The notes beneath the pieces were generated by a model, which did no database searches, was not told the origin of the DNA, and saw only the letters and a list, made by a program, of their open reading frames with translations. A program made the position numbers and the translations under genes. A stretch of 64,000 bases of DNA from Salsipaludibacter sp963812245 (GTDB lineage: Bacteria; Actinomycetota; Nitriliruptoria; Nitriliruptorales; Nitriliruptoraceae), in contig CAWEUK010000003.1 in assembly GCA_963812245.1 (NCBI GenBank), positions 124,001 to 188,000 of the forward strand, written 5' to 3'. Shown here in pieces: positions 9,590 through 18,591 of this stretch (within the stretch, counting starts at the first letter, position 1; each line of letters begins with the position of its first letter).

Positions 9590-10254
9590 TGGCCCCCGAC
9601 GTGCTGGACCGGGCCTCCTTCGACGCCACCGTGTCGACGCTCGTGGCCGGTGATCCGGACCTGGCAGCCGTCGTGGCGGCCCACGGGCATCCCGACTTCT
9701 GGTCGCGACCGGCAACCTTCGCCACGCTCGTCCTGTTCATCCTCGAGCAGCAGGTGTCCCTGGCCTCTGGCAAGGCCGTGTTCGATCGCGTGCGAGACAC
9801 CGTCGGTGCCGTGACGCCGACGACGGTGGCGGGCCTGGGCATCGAGGGCCTGCGGGCTGCGGGGACGACCCGCCAGAAGGCGGCCTACATCGCCGACCTC
9901 GCGTCCGGGATCCTTGCAGGTGCCGTCGACTGGGACGCCATCACCGCCGGCGACCGGGTACGCAGCAGGCAGGCACTGCTGGCGATCCGGGGCATCGGGC
10001 CGTGGACGGCAGACGTGTGGTTGTTGTCGTGTCGTCGACTGCCCGACGAGTGGCCGATCGGTGATCGGGCGTTGCAGGTCGGCGCCGCCGAGGTGGTCGG
10101 CCTCGAGGAGCCGCTGGTGGGTGATGACCTGGTCGCCGTGGGGGCGCGCTGGGCGCCGCATCGGTCCACCGCCGCACGCCTGGTGTGGCACGCCTACCTG
10201 GCCCGCCGCCGCCGCGAGGAACTCGTCGTGTCTGGCCTCGAGCCCGGGGGCTGA
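9589..10254 (+). CDS. DNA-3-methyladenine glycosylase (HhH-GPD, AlkA-like)
   Basis: Base-excision repair glycosylase of 221 residues. It contains the helix-hairpin-helix followed by the Gly/Pro-rich loop (LLAIRGIGPWTADVWLL) and a downstream Asp in DEWPIGDRALQ at the position of the catalytic aspartate of AlkA-type enzymes. The segment LEQQVSLASGKAVFDRV is also typical. There is no iron-sulfur cysteine cluster, which separates it from Nth/MutY. The start ATG overlaps the stop of the DinB-like gene (TGATG at 9587-9591). Confidence 0.85.
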   Translation: MAPDVLDRASFDATVSTLVAGDPDLAAVVAAHGHPDFWSRPATFATLVLFILEQQVSLASGKAVFDRVRDTVGAVTPTTVAGLGIEGLRAAGTTRQKAAYIADLASGILAGAVDWDAITAGDRVRSRQALLAIRGIGPWTADVWLLSCRRLPDEWPIGDRALQVGAAEVVGLEEPLVGDDLVAVGARWAPHRSTAARLVWHAYLARRRREELVVSGLEPGG

Positions 10255-10325
10255 TCTCGGCGCGACCCACCGCGTCCATGGTGCCTGCCGCCGTCGAGGG
10301 GCACCCGAGTACTGGGCGCGCCGCC

Positions 10326-10331
10326 TACCGT
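10326..10331 (+). promoter_or_regulatory. Possible -10 box for the CoA-transferase
   Basis: TACCGT, 38 bases upstream of the GTG start, in the usual position of TANNNT boxes in this window. Confidence 0.3.
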
Positions 10332-10369
10332 TGCCGACCACGGTCGTCGCCCCGACCCAGGAGGCTCGC

Positions 10370-11601
10370 GTGTCGTCATCCATTCCAGCCGAGGCCATGC
10401 CGGCCCCCGACGCGTCCGGCCCACTGGCCGGGATCCGGGTCATCGACCTCACGCGCGCACTTTCCGGGCCCTATGCGACGCTGATGCTGGCCGACGCCGG
10501 TGCCCAGGTGATCAAGGTGGAGCGTCCGGACGGTGGCGACGACAGCCGCGGGTGGGGTCCGCCGTTCCTGGGGGAGGGCGACGAGCGCGAGTCCTCCTAC
10601 TTCCTCAGTGTCAATCGCAACAAGATGTCCGTGACGCTGGATCTCAAGGACCCCGACGACCTGGGCGTGCTGCGGGACCTGTTGGCAACTGCCGACGTGC
10701 TGGTCGAGAACTTCCGTCCCGGTGTCATGGACCGACTGGGGCTGGGCGAGGAGGCGCTGGCCGCACTGAACGAGCGCCTGGTCGTGTTGTCGATCACGGG
10801 ATTCGGCGAGGGCGGTCCCGACGGGACCCGGTCGGGGTTCGACCAGATCGTGCAGGGCGAAGCCGGCCTGATGGCGATGACCGGTCATCCCGGTGGCCAG
10901 CCCACCAAGTTCGGCGTGCCGATCACCGACATCCTGTCGGGCATGTTCGGCGCCTGGGGTGTGGTGGGCGCGCTGTACGAACGCGAGCGCACCGGCCGCG
11001 GCCAACGGGTGGCGACGTCGTTGCTGGCATCGGCCGTGGCCGTGCACGCCTACCAGGGCACGCGCTGGACGCTGGGTGGCGAGATCGTCGGGCTCGAGGG
11101 CAATCGGCACGCCTCCATCGCCCCCTATGGCGCCTTCCGGTGTGCCGACGGGTGGATCAACATCGCCGTGGGTTCCGAGGGCCTGTGGCGGCGGTTCGCC
11201 CCGAGCGTCGGGATCGATCCCGAGGACCCTCGCTTCGCCAGCAACCTCGATCGTGTCACCAACTGGGACGAGCTGGAGGCCCTGATCAACGAGGCGACCG
11301 CGACGGACTCGGTCGACGAGTGGATGCAGCGCATGGAACAGGCTGGCGTGCCGGCCGGCCGCATAAACACGATGGACCAGGTCTACGACCTCCCACAGGT
11401 GCACCACATCGGTGCGATCCAGGAAGTCGAGCACCCGACTGCCGGCCTGCTTGCGGCTGCCGGGCGCCCCGGTGCGGTGGTCGGACCACCCCGATCGCCC
11501 CAGTGCGCCACCACCGCCGGCTGGGCGAGCACACCGACGCCGTGCGAGCGGCCGTGGCACGGGGGACTCGACCGATGGCGACGACCCGGCCCGGGCGGTA
11601 G
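10370..11601 (+). CDS. CaiB/BaiF family CoA-transferase (two frameshifts near the C-terminus)
   Basis: Family III acyl-CoA transferase, moving CoA between carboxylic acids. The N-terminus LAGIRVIDLTRALSGPYATL and ADAGAQVIKVERPDGGDDSR hold the CoA-binding fold; VNRNKMSVTLDLKDPD and DVLVENFRPGVMDRLGLG follow. The catalytic Asp should be the one in SGFDQIVQGEAG or nearby. GTG at 10370 is preceded by AGGAGG. Two +1 shifts near 11452 and 11515 break the last 50 residues. Repaired, the end reads LRLPGAPVRWSDHPDRPS then LGEHTDAVRAAV, the usual C-terminus, for about 409 residues. It lies just before the molybdenum hydroxylase genes, which may hint at a shared catabolic pathway. Confidence 0.85.
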
Positions 11602-11666
11602 GGCCGCACAGCCGTCGGTGGGCAAGTGCCATATCGTGTCAGGCCCCGACTGCCCGGATTTCGCCC

Positions 11667-12128
11667 ATGGCCAGGATCACTCGCACGATCTCGCTCGAAC
11701 GCTCGCTCGAGGAGGTGTTCGACGCGATTGCCGACTTCTCGCAGGCTGCCCAGTGGGACCCGGGCGTGCGTTCGTCGTCCGTGGGCGACGCTGGTCCCCG
11801 GATCGGCAAGGGTGCCACGTGGGATCTCGACGTCCTGCTGGGTGGCGGGGTGGGCATGGACTTCACCTACGTGACCACGGTGTACGAGCGGCCCGGACGG
11901 GTCGTGCACGAGACCGACACCTGGTTCGCCCACGGCGTCGACGACGTCACGATCGCGGGCACGGACGGCGCGGTGGAACTCACCTGGGATGCGACCTTCG
12001 AGTTCAAGGGCCCCGGCGCCTGGGTCGACGGCTTCGTGCAGAAGGGGTTCGAGAAGGTGGGTGACCGCGCCGTTCGCGGTCTGGAGAACTGGCTGCGCGC
12101 CGGCGGTGGCGGCCACCGGCCCGAGTGA
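11667..12128 (+). CDS. SRPBCC-fold protein (polyketide cyclase/CoxG-like)
   Basis: 153-residue START/Bet v1-like protein. The N-terminus MARITRTISLERSLEEVFDA, then FSQAAQWDPGV and VTTVYERPGRVVHETDTWF, are typical of the small SRPBCC lipid- or ligand-binding proteins of actinobacteria. It has no membrane anchor, unlike the coxG gene at 31857. Its 3' end overlaps by about 125 bases the end of the convergent MogA-XdhC reading. It could act in binding a hydrophobic substrate or in assembly of the hydroxylase; neither is shown by the sequence. Confidence 0.65.
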   Translation: MARITRTISLERSLEEVFDAIADFSQAAQWDPGVRSSSVGDAGPRIGKGATWDLDVLLGGGVGMDFTYVTTVYERPGRVVHETDTWFAHGVDDVTIAGTDGAVELTWDATFEFKGPGAWVDGFVQKGFEKVGDRAVRGLENWLRAGGGGHRPE

Positions 12129-13330
12129 CGCCAACCGTCGAGGGCGTGCCCGGCCGCTCCGTGCGACGGGCGATCAGGTCGGCCAGGGTGGCGACGGCGA
12201 TCTCGGGCGGAGTCCGGGAACCGATGTCGAGTCCGATCGGTCGCGTGATGCGGTCCAGGTCCTGGTCGCTGCGACCGCGGTCGCGGAGGGGCCCGACGTG
12301 CGGGCCCTCGTGTCGTCGCGTGCCCATCAGTCCGATGAACCTTGCCGGCGTGTCCAGCGCGACGTCGAGCATGTCGGCGAGTTCCTGGCGGTGGTGGTCG
12401 GTCACGACGACGTCCGTGGCGTCGTCGGCCGAGCCCGGGTCCGCAACGACTCGCAGGCCATCGGCGCCATCGGTCGGGCGGTCGTTGGGGATCCACCAGC
12501 ACGACGTCGTAGCCCAGTTCCCGACCCCACGCCAGCAGGGTCGCGGCCAGTGGCGATGCGAACACGGCCATCAGCGTCCCTGCCGACGGCTGTTGCCCGA
12601 CACCGTGGGCGAGGTCGCATTCCGGCCCATGGACGTGGTCCGGGTGGTCGTGGTCGAGCGGCGTCGTGGTCGTGCGTGTCGGGCGCGGCCGTGCCGTGGT
12701 CCGGGTGGTCGTGGTCGTGCGCATGGTGGTCGGGCGTGTCGTGGTCGGTCGCCGGCGCCGTGGTCGCCATCGCGACCGTGGGATCGTCTGCGTCGTCGCT
12801 GTCGTGGGCGGTGTCACCCGCCAACAGGTCGAGGATGTGGGGGATCAGTCCCATGACGGCGTCGAGCGACTCGCTGGCACCCCTTGGGGCTGCCCGGGAC
12901 GGCGATGACCAGGGACCTGCCGACCGCCGCCCCCAGCGAGCGCGACAGATCGGCCAACGGTGTCGACCGCCGGCCGGCAGCGCGCATGGCCTCACCCAGG
13001 CCCGGGATCGTCCGGCTCGTGATGCCGTTGATCGCCTCTGGCGTGACGTCGCGGGGGCCCAGGCCCGTCCCGCCGGTGACCACCACGACCCGGGCGCCGC
13101 GCGTCCGCGGCCGCCGTGACCGCCGCGCGGATGGCGGCCACCTCGTCGGGCACGACGACTCGTTCTGCAACGGTCGCGCCGGCCGCGATCAGCATCGTTG
13201 CCAGCCATGCCCCGGACGTGTCCTCCCGAGTGCCATGGGTGACCCCGTCCGAGGCCGTGATGACGGCCGCCGTGCGGTCGCCCAGCAGGGTCGATTCGCC
13301 GGCATCGGAACCATGCCCGGGATCGGTCAT
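12004..13330 (-). CDS. MogA / His-rich linker / XdhC C-terminal domain fusion (four +1 frameshifts)
   Basis: Molybdenum-cofactor protein read in five frame segments that join without gaps into about 440 residues. Residues 1-165 are MogA/MoaB-like (molybdopterin adenylylation): AAVITASDGVTHGTREDTSG, VVVVTGGTGLGPRDVTPEA, IAVPGSPKGA. A linker of about 60 residues follows, packed with His and Asp (TPDHHAHDHDHPDHG, DHDHPDHVHGPECDLAHG). The rest is an XdhC Rossmann domain: LMAVFASPLAATLLAWGREL, DVVLVDP, FIGLMGTRRHEGPHV, GLDIGSRTPPEIAVATLADL. Single-base insertions lie near 13098, 12879, 12663 and 12493. The gene is divergent from the MoxR gene. Alternatively these are two genes whose junction is hidden by the shifts, but no stop or start separates them. 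Confidence 0.6.
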
Positions 13331-13489
13331 CTCGCACGTTCCGTTCGGTCGAGGCGGTAGCGTGGCCGTCACGCCCGATCCACGCTCCCGGTCACGACGT
13401 CGTTGCGGCTGACCAGGAACTGCGTTCGGTTCGGGCCGGGCCGGGGGCCGTCCGGCGCACCGCTCCGGCAGGTTCGAAAGGGTTCGCGG

Positions 13490-14415
13490 TTGACTGACCG
13501 CAACGGCATCGAGCGACGTCGCCGCGTCCACTCTAGGACGCGACCCCGCCAGCATCCAGCGCCAGCTGCTGGACCATGACTACCTGGCAGACCGTGGCCT
13601 GGCCACCGCCATCTCGCTGGCACTGCGTCTGGGGCGGCCCCTGCTGCTGGAAGGCGATGCCGGGGTCGGCAAGACCGAGGTCGCCAAGGTCCTCGCCGCG
13701 ATGCTCGACCTGGACCTGATCCGCCTCCAGTGCCACGACGGCATCGATGCATCCCAGGCGCTGTACGACTGGGACTACCCCCGGCAACTGCTGCAACTGC
13801 GGGCCATGGAGGCACTCAGCGACGCCGGTGCTGCCGCGACCCTCGACGAGATGGCCGATCTGCTCTACACCGAGCGGTTCCTGCTGGAGCGACCGCTGTT
13901 GGCGGCACTGCGGGCCGGTGGTCGAGCCGTGCTGCTCATCGACGAGGTGGACCGTGCCGACGACGAGTTCGAGGCGTTCCTGTTGGAGATCCTGTCCGAC
14001 TTCCAGGTGACCATCCCGGAACTCGGCACGGTGCACGCCGCCCAGCCCCCGGTGGTGGTGCTGACCTCCAACCGCACACGCGACCTGCACGAGGCCCTGC
14101 GGCGCCGAGCGCTGTACCACTGGATCGACCATCCCACGCTCGAGGCCGAGGCCCGCATCATCGAGTTGCGCGCGCCCGAGGTGCCGGCTGGGATCGCACG
14201 CACGCGTCGCAGACGTGGTGGCGCGCGTTCGTCAACTGGACCTGTTCAAGCCGCCCGGTGTGGCCGAGTCGCTGGACTGGGCCCGGGCACTCACGCTCCT
14301 GGACGTGACCGAGATCGATGAACAGGCGCTGCTCGACAGCCTCTCGGCGCTCATCAAGGATCGAGACGACCACCATGCCGTTCGCGTCGCCCTCGATGAT
14401 CTCCTGGCGGGGTGA
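13490..14415 (+). CDS. coxD: MoxR-type AAA+ ATPase, CoxD-like (frameshifted)
   Basis: AAA+ chaperone ATPase of the MoxR family; the CoxD relative helps insert or mature the metal centre of CO dehydrogenase-type enzymes together with a VWA protein. The Walker A is LLLEGDAGVGKTEVAKVLA and Walker B AVLLIDEVDRADDEFEAFLL; the family's RLQCHDGIDASQALYDWDYP and sensor-1 VVVLTSNRTRDLHEALRRR are present. The likely start is TTG at 13490 with AAAGGG upstream, followed by a +1 shift near 13496. A second +1 shift near 14195 precedes the last 67 residues (VVARVRQLDLFKPPGVAESL). The repaired length is about 307. The stop lies 2 bases before the ATG of the next gene. Confidence 0.78.
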
Positions 14416-14484
14416 CCATGGAAGACGGCGCCGCCTCGGCATCCGACGGCGACATCGCCGTCGCCTGGTGGCTGCCCGGGCAAG

Positions 14485-15639
14485 GTGGGTGGGAAGCCGG
14501 CGGTGACGTCCGCCCCGACCGTGCCCCTGGCCCCGGGAGGCCGCGACCTGCGAGCCGACCTGCACCAGTTCGTGACCACGCTGCGTGCCTGCGGGATGTC
14601 CATCACCACCGATCGCATCGTCACGTTCCTGGCAGCCACGGCACAGTTGGCGCCCGTGGACCTGTTGGACGTCTACTGGGCGGGTCGGGCGACCCTGGTC
14701 GCGCGACCAGGTGATCGGGCGCTCTACGACCACGGATTCCGCACACACTTCATCGGCGTCCTGGGCGAGCCGCCACCCAGCAGCGACGAGGCGGCGGAAC
14801 CGCACACCGTCTGGGTGGACAATCCGTCGAGTGACGGGGACGACGAGCCGGACGACGAGCCCCAACCGGGTGCGGTCGCAAGCGCCCACGAACAGTTGCG
14901 CCATCGCCGCTTCGACCATGCCACGGCCGAGGAACTCGTTGCGATGCGCCGACTCATGGCCACGATCGACGTGGTCGTGCCACTGCAGCGCCATCGCCGC
15001 ACGAAGGCTGCACGGCGCGGCCATCGCATCGACCTGGGCCGTTCGCTGCGACATGCCATGCGCACGGACGGCGAGGTCGTGCACCGCGTGTGGCGTCGTC
15101 GTCGCCGCCGCCAGCGAACCCTGGTGCTGCTGCTCGACGTGTCCGGGTCGATGGCCGAGTACAGCCGGGCCCTGCTGCAGTTCGCCTTCACCGCCTCGGT
15201 GCGGGCCAAGCGGGTCGAGGTCTTCACCTTCGGCACGCGCCTGACCCGCCTGACGCGTGCCTTCGAGGCGGGCACGGTGGACCAGGCCCTGGACGCAGCC
15301 ACGACGGCCGTGCATGACTGGGACGCCGGCACCCGCATCGGCGAGAGCCTCGACCGACTCCATCGCGACTGGGGGCGACGGGGCCTGTTGCGTGGCGCCG
15401 TGGTCGTGTTGGTCTCCGACGGTCTCGAGCGGGGTGACGTGGACATGCTGGCGACGTCGATGGAGCGGCTGCACCGTCAGGCGCACGCGGTGGTGTGGGT
15501 CAATCCGCTCAAGGCCGATCCGCGCTACGAGCCACTGGCGCGCGGGATGGCGGCAGCCCTGCCGAGCGTCGATCGATTCCTGAGTGGACACGACGTCGCG
15601 AGTCTCGACGTGCTGGCGGAGGTGATCGCCGGTGTGTGA
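14485..15639 (+). CDS. coxE: VWA-domain protein, CoxE-like
   Basis: Partner of the MoxR ATPase in maturation of CODH-type molybdenum enzymes. After an N-terminal helical part (RADLHQFVTTLRACGMSITT) and an acidic segment comes a CoxE region (RRGHRIDLGRSLRHAMRTDG). A von Willebrand A domain follows with the MIDAS sequence LLLDVSGSMAEYS, TFGTRLTRLT and VVVLVSDGLERGD. From GTG 14485 it has 384 residues. A better start may be ATG 14418, two bases after the coxD stop and with GCGGGG upstream. That frame is rich in GC3 codons but needs one more +1 shift near 14485. Confidence 0.82.
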   Translation: MGGKPAVTSAPTVPLAPGGRDLRADLHQFVTTLRACGMSITTDRIVTFLAATAQLAPVDLLDVYWAGRATLVARPGDRALYDHGFRTHFIGVLGEPPPSSDEAAEPHTVWVDNPSSDGDDEPDDEPQPGAVASAHEQLRHRRFDHATAEELVAMRRLMATIDVVVPLQRHRRTKAARRGHRIDLGRSLRHAMRTDGEVVHRVWRRRRRRQRTLVLLLDVSGSMAEYSRALLQFAFTASVRAKRVEVFTFGTRLTRLTRAFEAGTVDQALDAATTAVHDWDAGTRIGESLDRLHRDWGRRGLLRGAVVVLVSDGLERGDVDMLATSMERLHRQAHAVVWVNPLKADPRYEPLARGMAAALPSVDRFLSGHDVASLDVLAEVIAGV

Positions 15640-15668
15640 TCGCAACTGGCAAGGGAAGGCACCATCGC

Positions 15669-16979
15669 ATGGATGAGATCCAGGAAGTGCTGACCGCCGC
15701 CGTCGAGATGGATGCCATCGGGCGACCGTGGTCGGTGGCGACGATCGTGTCCGTGGCCGGGTCGACGTACCGGCGTCCCGGCGCGCGGTTGCTCGTGCGC
15801 GACGACAACTCGTGGGTCGGCAACCTGTCGGGAGGCTGCCTGGAGGGAGAGGTGCTGGAGCTCGGATCAGCCAGCATCGACGACGGGATGCTGCGTCGCC
15901 GCGTCTTCGACCTGACCGCCGACGAGGAGGCGATCTGGGGCTGGGGCCTGGGCTGCAACGGGGCCATGGAGGTGATCGTCGAGTCCGGGACGGCCACGGG
16001 TCGGCGTCACCTCGACTTGCTCGATGCGGGTCGCCGCAGTGGCCACCCGTTCCGCCTGGTCACCGTGATCGGTCCGGTGGATGCGCCGGGGCTCGGCCGT
16101 CACCACCTCATCGTCGACGGCACATCGGTGGGTCGGTCGGAGTCGGGCCTGGACACGGGAGACGCAGACGACGCAGTCGAGGGGCTGGCGCCCGAGGTCG
16201 AGGCGGTCGTGACTGCCCAGGACCGCACGGTCGTCGTCGAGGTGGGCGGGCTCGAACTGTTCGTCGAGCGCGTCACGCCGCCACAGCGACTGCTGGTCTG
16301 CGGCGCCGGGCACGACGCGGTGCCGCTGGTGGCGCGCGCGGCCTCGATGGGGTGGGAGGTGGTGGTCGTCGACGATCGTGCCAGCTTCCTGACGGCGACG
16401 CGGTTCCCCGGCGCTGCGCAGCTGGTCCAAGCGGCCCCCGCGGACGCGGCCAGGGCCACCGGCGCGGATGCACGCACTGCTGCCGTCGTCATGAGCCACA
16501 ACTTCATGCGCGACGCCGACTACCTGGCGGCGTTGGCCCCGGTCGGCCTGGCCTACCTGGGCATGCTGGGCCCATCGCAGCGTCTGCGACGACTCGTGGA
16601 CCACCTCGCGACCGAGGACATCCAGATCACGCCCGCGCAGCTGGTCCCAGTCCATGGTCCGGCCGGGCTGGACCTGGGAGCCGAGGGGCCCGACGAGATC
16701 GCAGTCGCCATCGTCGCCGAGATCATGGCCGCGACGCGGGGTCGTGGCGCCGGATTCCTGCGGGCACGGTCCGGCCCCATCCATCCGCCGCCGGTGCACA
16801 CGCCACCCGGGGTCGACACCGACGACCTGCCGAACTCGTGGGAGCCGGTCGATCCCGACTCCGCCGACCACGACACGGCCTCGGGCAGCCCATCCACCGC
16901 CGATGCCGCCGACGCCAGCGCGACCGCTTCCTCATCGCCCGAAGCCGAGCCCCGCGACGACCGCCAGGCCGACCACTGA
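15669..16979 (+). CDS. XdhC/CoxF family molybdenum cofactor maturation protein
   Basis: 436-residue XdhC-type protein that binds molybdenum cofactor and helps its sulfuration before insertion into molybdenum hydroxylases. The N-terminal XdhC_CoxI domain is clear (SVATIVSVAGSTYRRPGARL, GNLSGGCLEGEVLELG, WGWGLGCNGAMEVIVE). A central Rossmann domain follows (RLLVCGAGHDAVPLVARAA, VVVMSHNFMRDADYLAALA, LGMLGPSQRLRRL), then EGPDEIAVAIVAEIMA. A low-complexity Ser/Asp/Ala tail of about 65 residues extends past the family's normal end. It has no frameshift. This is the second XdhC domain in the locus; the other is fused to MogA. Confidence 0.88.
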   Translation: MDEIQEVLTAAVEMDAIGRPWSVATIVSVAGSTYRRPGARLLVRDDNSWVGNLSGGCLEGEVLELGSASIDDGMLRRRVFDLTADEEAIWGWGLGCNGAMEVIVESGTATGRRHLDLLDAGRRSGHPFRLVTVIGPVDAPGLGRHHLIVDGTSVGRSESGLDTGDADDAVEGLAPEVEAVVTAQDRTVVVEVGGLELFVERVTPPQRLLVCGAGHDAVPLVARAASMGWEVVVVDDRASFLTATRFPGAAQLVQAAPADAARATGADARTAAVVMSHNFMRDADYLAALAPVGLAYLGMLGPSQRLRRLVDHLATEDIQITPAQLVPVHGPAGLDLGAEGPDEIAVAIVAEIMAATRGRGAGFLRARSGPIHPPPVHTPPGVDTDDLPNSWEPVDPDSADHDTASGSPSTADAADASATASSSPEAEPRDDRQADH

Positions 16980-16999
16980 GCGGGGATCGCGAGCAGCCG

Positions 17000-17680
17000 G
17001 TGGGCGTGGTGCTGGCGGCGGGCGCAGGGCGTCGTTTCGGCGGTCCCAAGCAACTCGCCATGATCGCCGGGCGGCCCCTGGTCGCGCATGTCGTGGCCAC
17101 GATGCTCGACACGGGACTCGACGTGGTGGTCGCCGTCGCGGCCGGCGCGGATGCCGTGGCGGCTGCAGCGCGGGCCGCGGCCGGACCCGATCGCGTCGCC
17201 CGCGTCCGGATCGTGGAGGTGGGAGCCCAGGGCGGTGAGGGAATCGGGACATCGCTGGCAGTGGCGGCTGCGGCGGCCGGCGCACGACCCCTGGTGGTGG
17301 CGTTGGCCGACCAGCCCGGCCTGGTCCACGATGACGTGGGCGCCGTCACGGCGGCGCTGGTGCGTGGCGCTGGCGCGGTGCGCATCCAGCACCCGGACGG
17401 CCCCGGCCATCCAGTGGGGTTCGGACCCGGTGCCCATGCCTCACTGGTGGCGTTGGCCGGCACCGCAGCCACTGGGCGCGACGTGCTGGACGATCTCGAT
17501 GTCGAGGAGATCGAGGTCCTCCATGCCCGACCACCAGACGTCGACACGCCCCAGGACCTCGAGGAGGTCATCGCGTCGTGGCCGGACCGAGAGGGCATTT
17601 CACCAGCCTCGCCCGTGACAGGGCCGGAATCGTCGCCCGATGGCCCGGCACCAGTCGCCCATCTGCGGTCGGACTCTTGA
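17000..17680 (+). CDS. MobA-like nucleotidyltransferase (CoxI/MocA type)
   Basis: 226-residue GT-A-fold NTP transferase; relatives attach CMP or GMP to molybdopterin to make the dinucleotide cofactor used by CODH-type enzymes, usually MCD (MocA). The signature VGVVLAAGAGRRFGGPKQLA opens the protein, followed by LVVALADQPGLVHDDVGAV with the metal-binding DQP, and HPDGPGHPVGFGPGAHASL. DVDTPQDLEEV is the typical C-terminal element. The start is GTG 17000. It overlaps the stop of tauE's ATG (TGATG at 17678-17682). The XdhC-MobA-like pairing is typical of molybdenum hydroxylase loci. Confidence 0.82.
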   Translation: MGVVLAAGAGRRFGGPKQLAMIAGRPLVAHVVATMLDTGLDVVVAVAAGADAVAAAARAAAGPDRVARVRIVEVGAQGGEGIGTSLAVAAAAAGARPLVVALADQPGLVHDDVGAVTAALVRGAGAVRIQHPDGPGHPVGFGPGAHASLVALAGTAATGRDVLDDLDVEEIEVLHARPPDVDTPQDLEEVIASWPDREGISPASPVTGPESSPDGPAPVAHLRSDS

Positions 17681-18474
17681 TGAGCGGGTGGGAGCAGGTG
17701 GTGGTGCTGCTGGCCGGCATGGCGGCCGGCACGATCAACACCATCGTGGGGTCCGGCACCCTCATCACCTTTCCCATCCTCGTCCTGTTGGGCGTGCCGC
17801 CGTTGACGGCCAACGTGTCCAACACCGTCGGCCTCGTGCCCGGATCCGTCAGCGGGGCCGTCGGATATCGGCACGAGTTGTCCGGCCGGTGGCCCGTCGT
17901 GAAGGTGCTGGCACTCGCCGGCGGGGTCGGGGGCCTGGTCGGTGGCGTGCTCCTGCTCGCCCTGCCCTCGGCAGCCTTCGACACGATCGTGCCGGTCCTG
18001 ATCGTGGTGGCGCTGATCGCCGTCGTTTCCCAACCTCGACTCGCCGCCGCACTGGCCCGGCGGCGGGCACGCCAGGCGACCACGACGCCGTCGGCAGCGA
18101 GGCCGGGGTCAGCAGGGTCCGTGTCATGGCCACTGGCACTCGGGGTCGGGCTGACGGGCGTCTACGGGGGCTACTTCGGCGCTGCCCAGGGTGTCATCCT
18201 GTTGGCGCTGCTCGGCGTCGCCATGCCGGATGACCTGCAACGCAACAATGCGATCAAGAACGTGGTCGCAGCCGTCGTCAACGGGGTGGCCGCGATCCTG
18301 TTCATCCTGGTGGCGGATGTCGACTGGCGCATCGCGGTGCTGATCGCGCTGGGCTCGGTGGTCGGCGGGCAGGTCGGCGCCCGCATCGGGCGGCGGTTGT
18401 CGCCGACCACGCTGCGACTCGTCATCGTGGTGGTGGGCCTGGTGGCCGTGGTCCGACTCCTGTGGCCACAGTGA
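17680..18474 (+). CDS. TauE/SafE-family membrane permease
   Basis: 264-residue integral membrane protein with about 8 helices in two halves, as in sulfite/organosulfonate exporters of the TauE/SafE (DUF81) family. Key pieces are TINTIVGSGTLITFPILVLL and SNTVGLVPGSVSGAVGYRHE in the first half, and GVYGGYFGAAQGVILLALLG with RNNAIKNVVAAVVNGVAAIL in the second. These are the family's paired motifs. It starts on the last base of the MobA-like stop, so it is translationally coupled to a cofactor gene. Sulfur handling for cofactor sulfuration is a possible link, but this is only inference. Confidence 0.82.
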   Translation: MSGWEQVVVLLAGMAAGTINTIVGSGTLITFPILVLLGVPPLTANVSNTVGLVPGSVSGAVGYRHELSGRWPVVKVLALAGGVGGLVGGVLLLALPSAAFDTIVPVLIVVALIAVVSQPRLAAALARRRARQATTTPSAARPGSAGSVSWPLALGVGLTGVYGGYFGAAQGVILLALLGVAMPDDLQRNNAIKNVVAAVVNGVAAILFILVADVDWRIAVLIALGSVVGGQVGARIGRRLSPTTLRLVIVVVGLVAVVRLLWPQ

Positions 18475-18510
18475 CGCTGCGGCGCTGGGCTGGGACGCCC
18501 CCGTCCGGCC

Positions 18511-18516
18511 TACGCT
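18511..18516 (+). promoter_or_regulatory. Possible -10 box for the enoyl-CoA hydratase
   Basis: TACGCT, 75 bases upstream of the start, in the spacer after the permease gene. Confidence 0.25.
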
Positions 18517-18591
18517 CGCCACGCGAGCAGGCAGCCGGTCCGTCGCGACCAGTCGCGACGACTGCCTCGACTTCGAACCAGGAGCATGACC

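Noticed and set aside
11867..12817. Thr/Arg-rich minus-strand protein
   Set aside because: Its first half is the His-rich linker read out of frame. Only the part HVHGPECDLAHG to VVLVDP is real and belongs to the MogA-XdhC gene.
15728..16999. N-terminal 420 residues of an Arg-rich frame continuous with the MobA-like protein
   Set aside because: Out-of-frame reading of xdhC. The MobA-like gene starts at GTG 17000.
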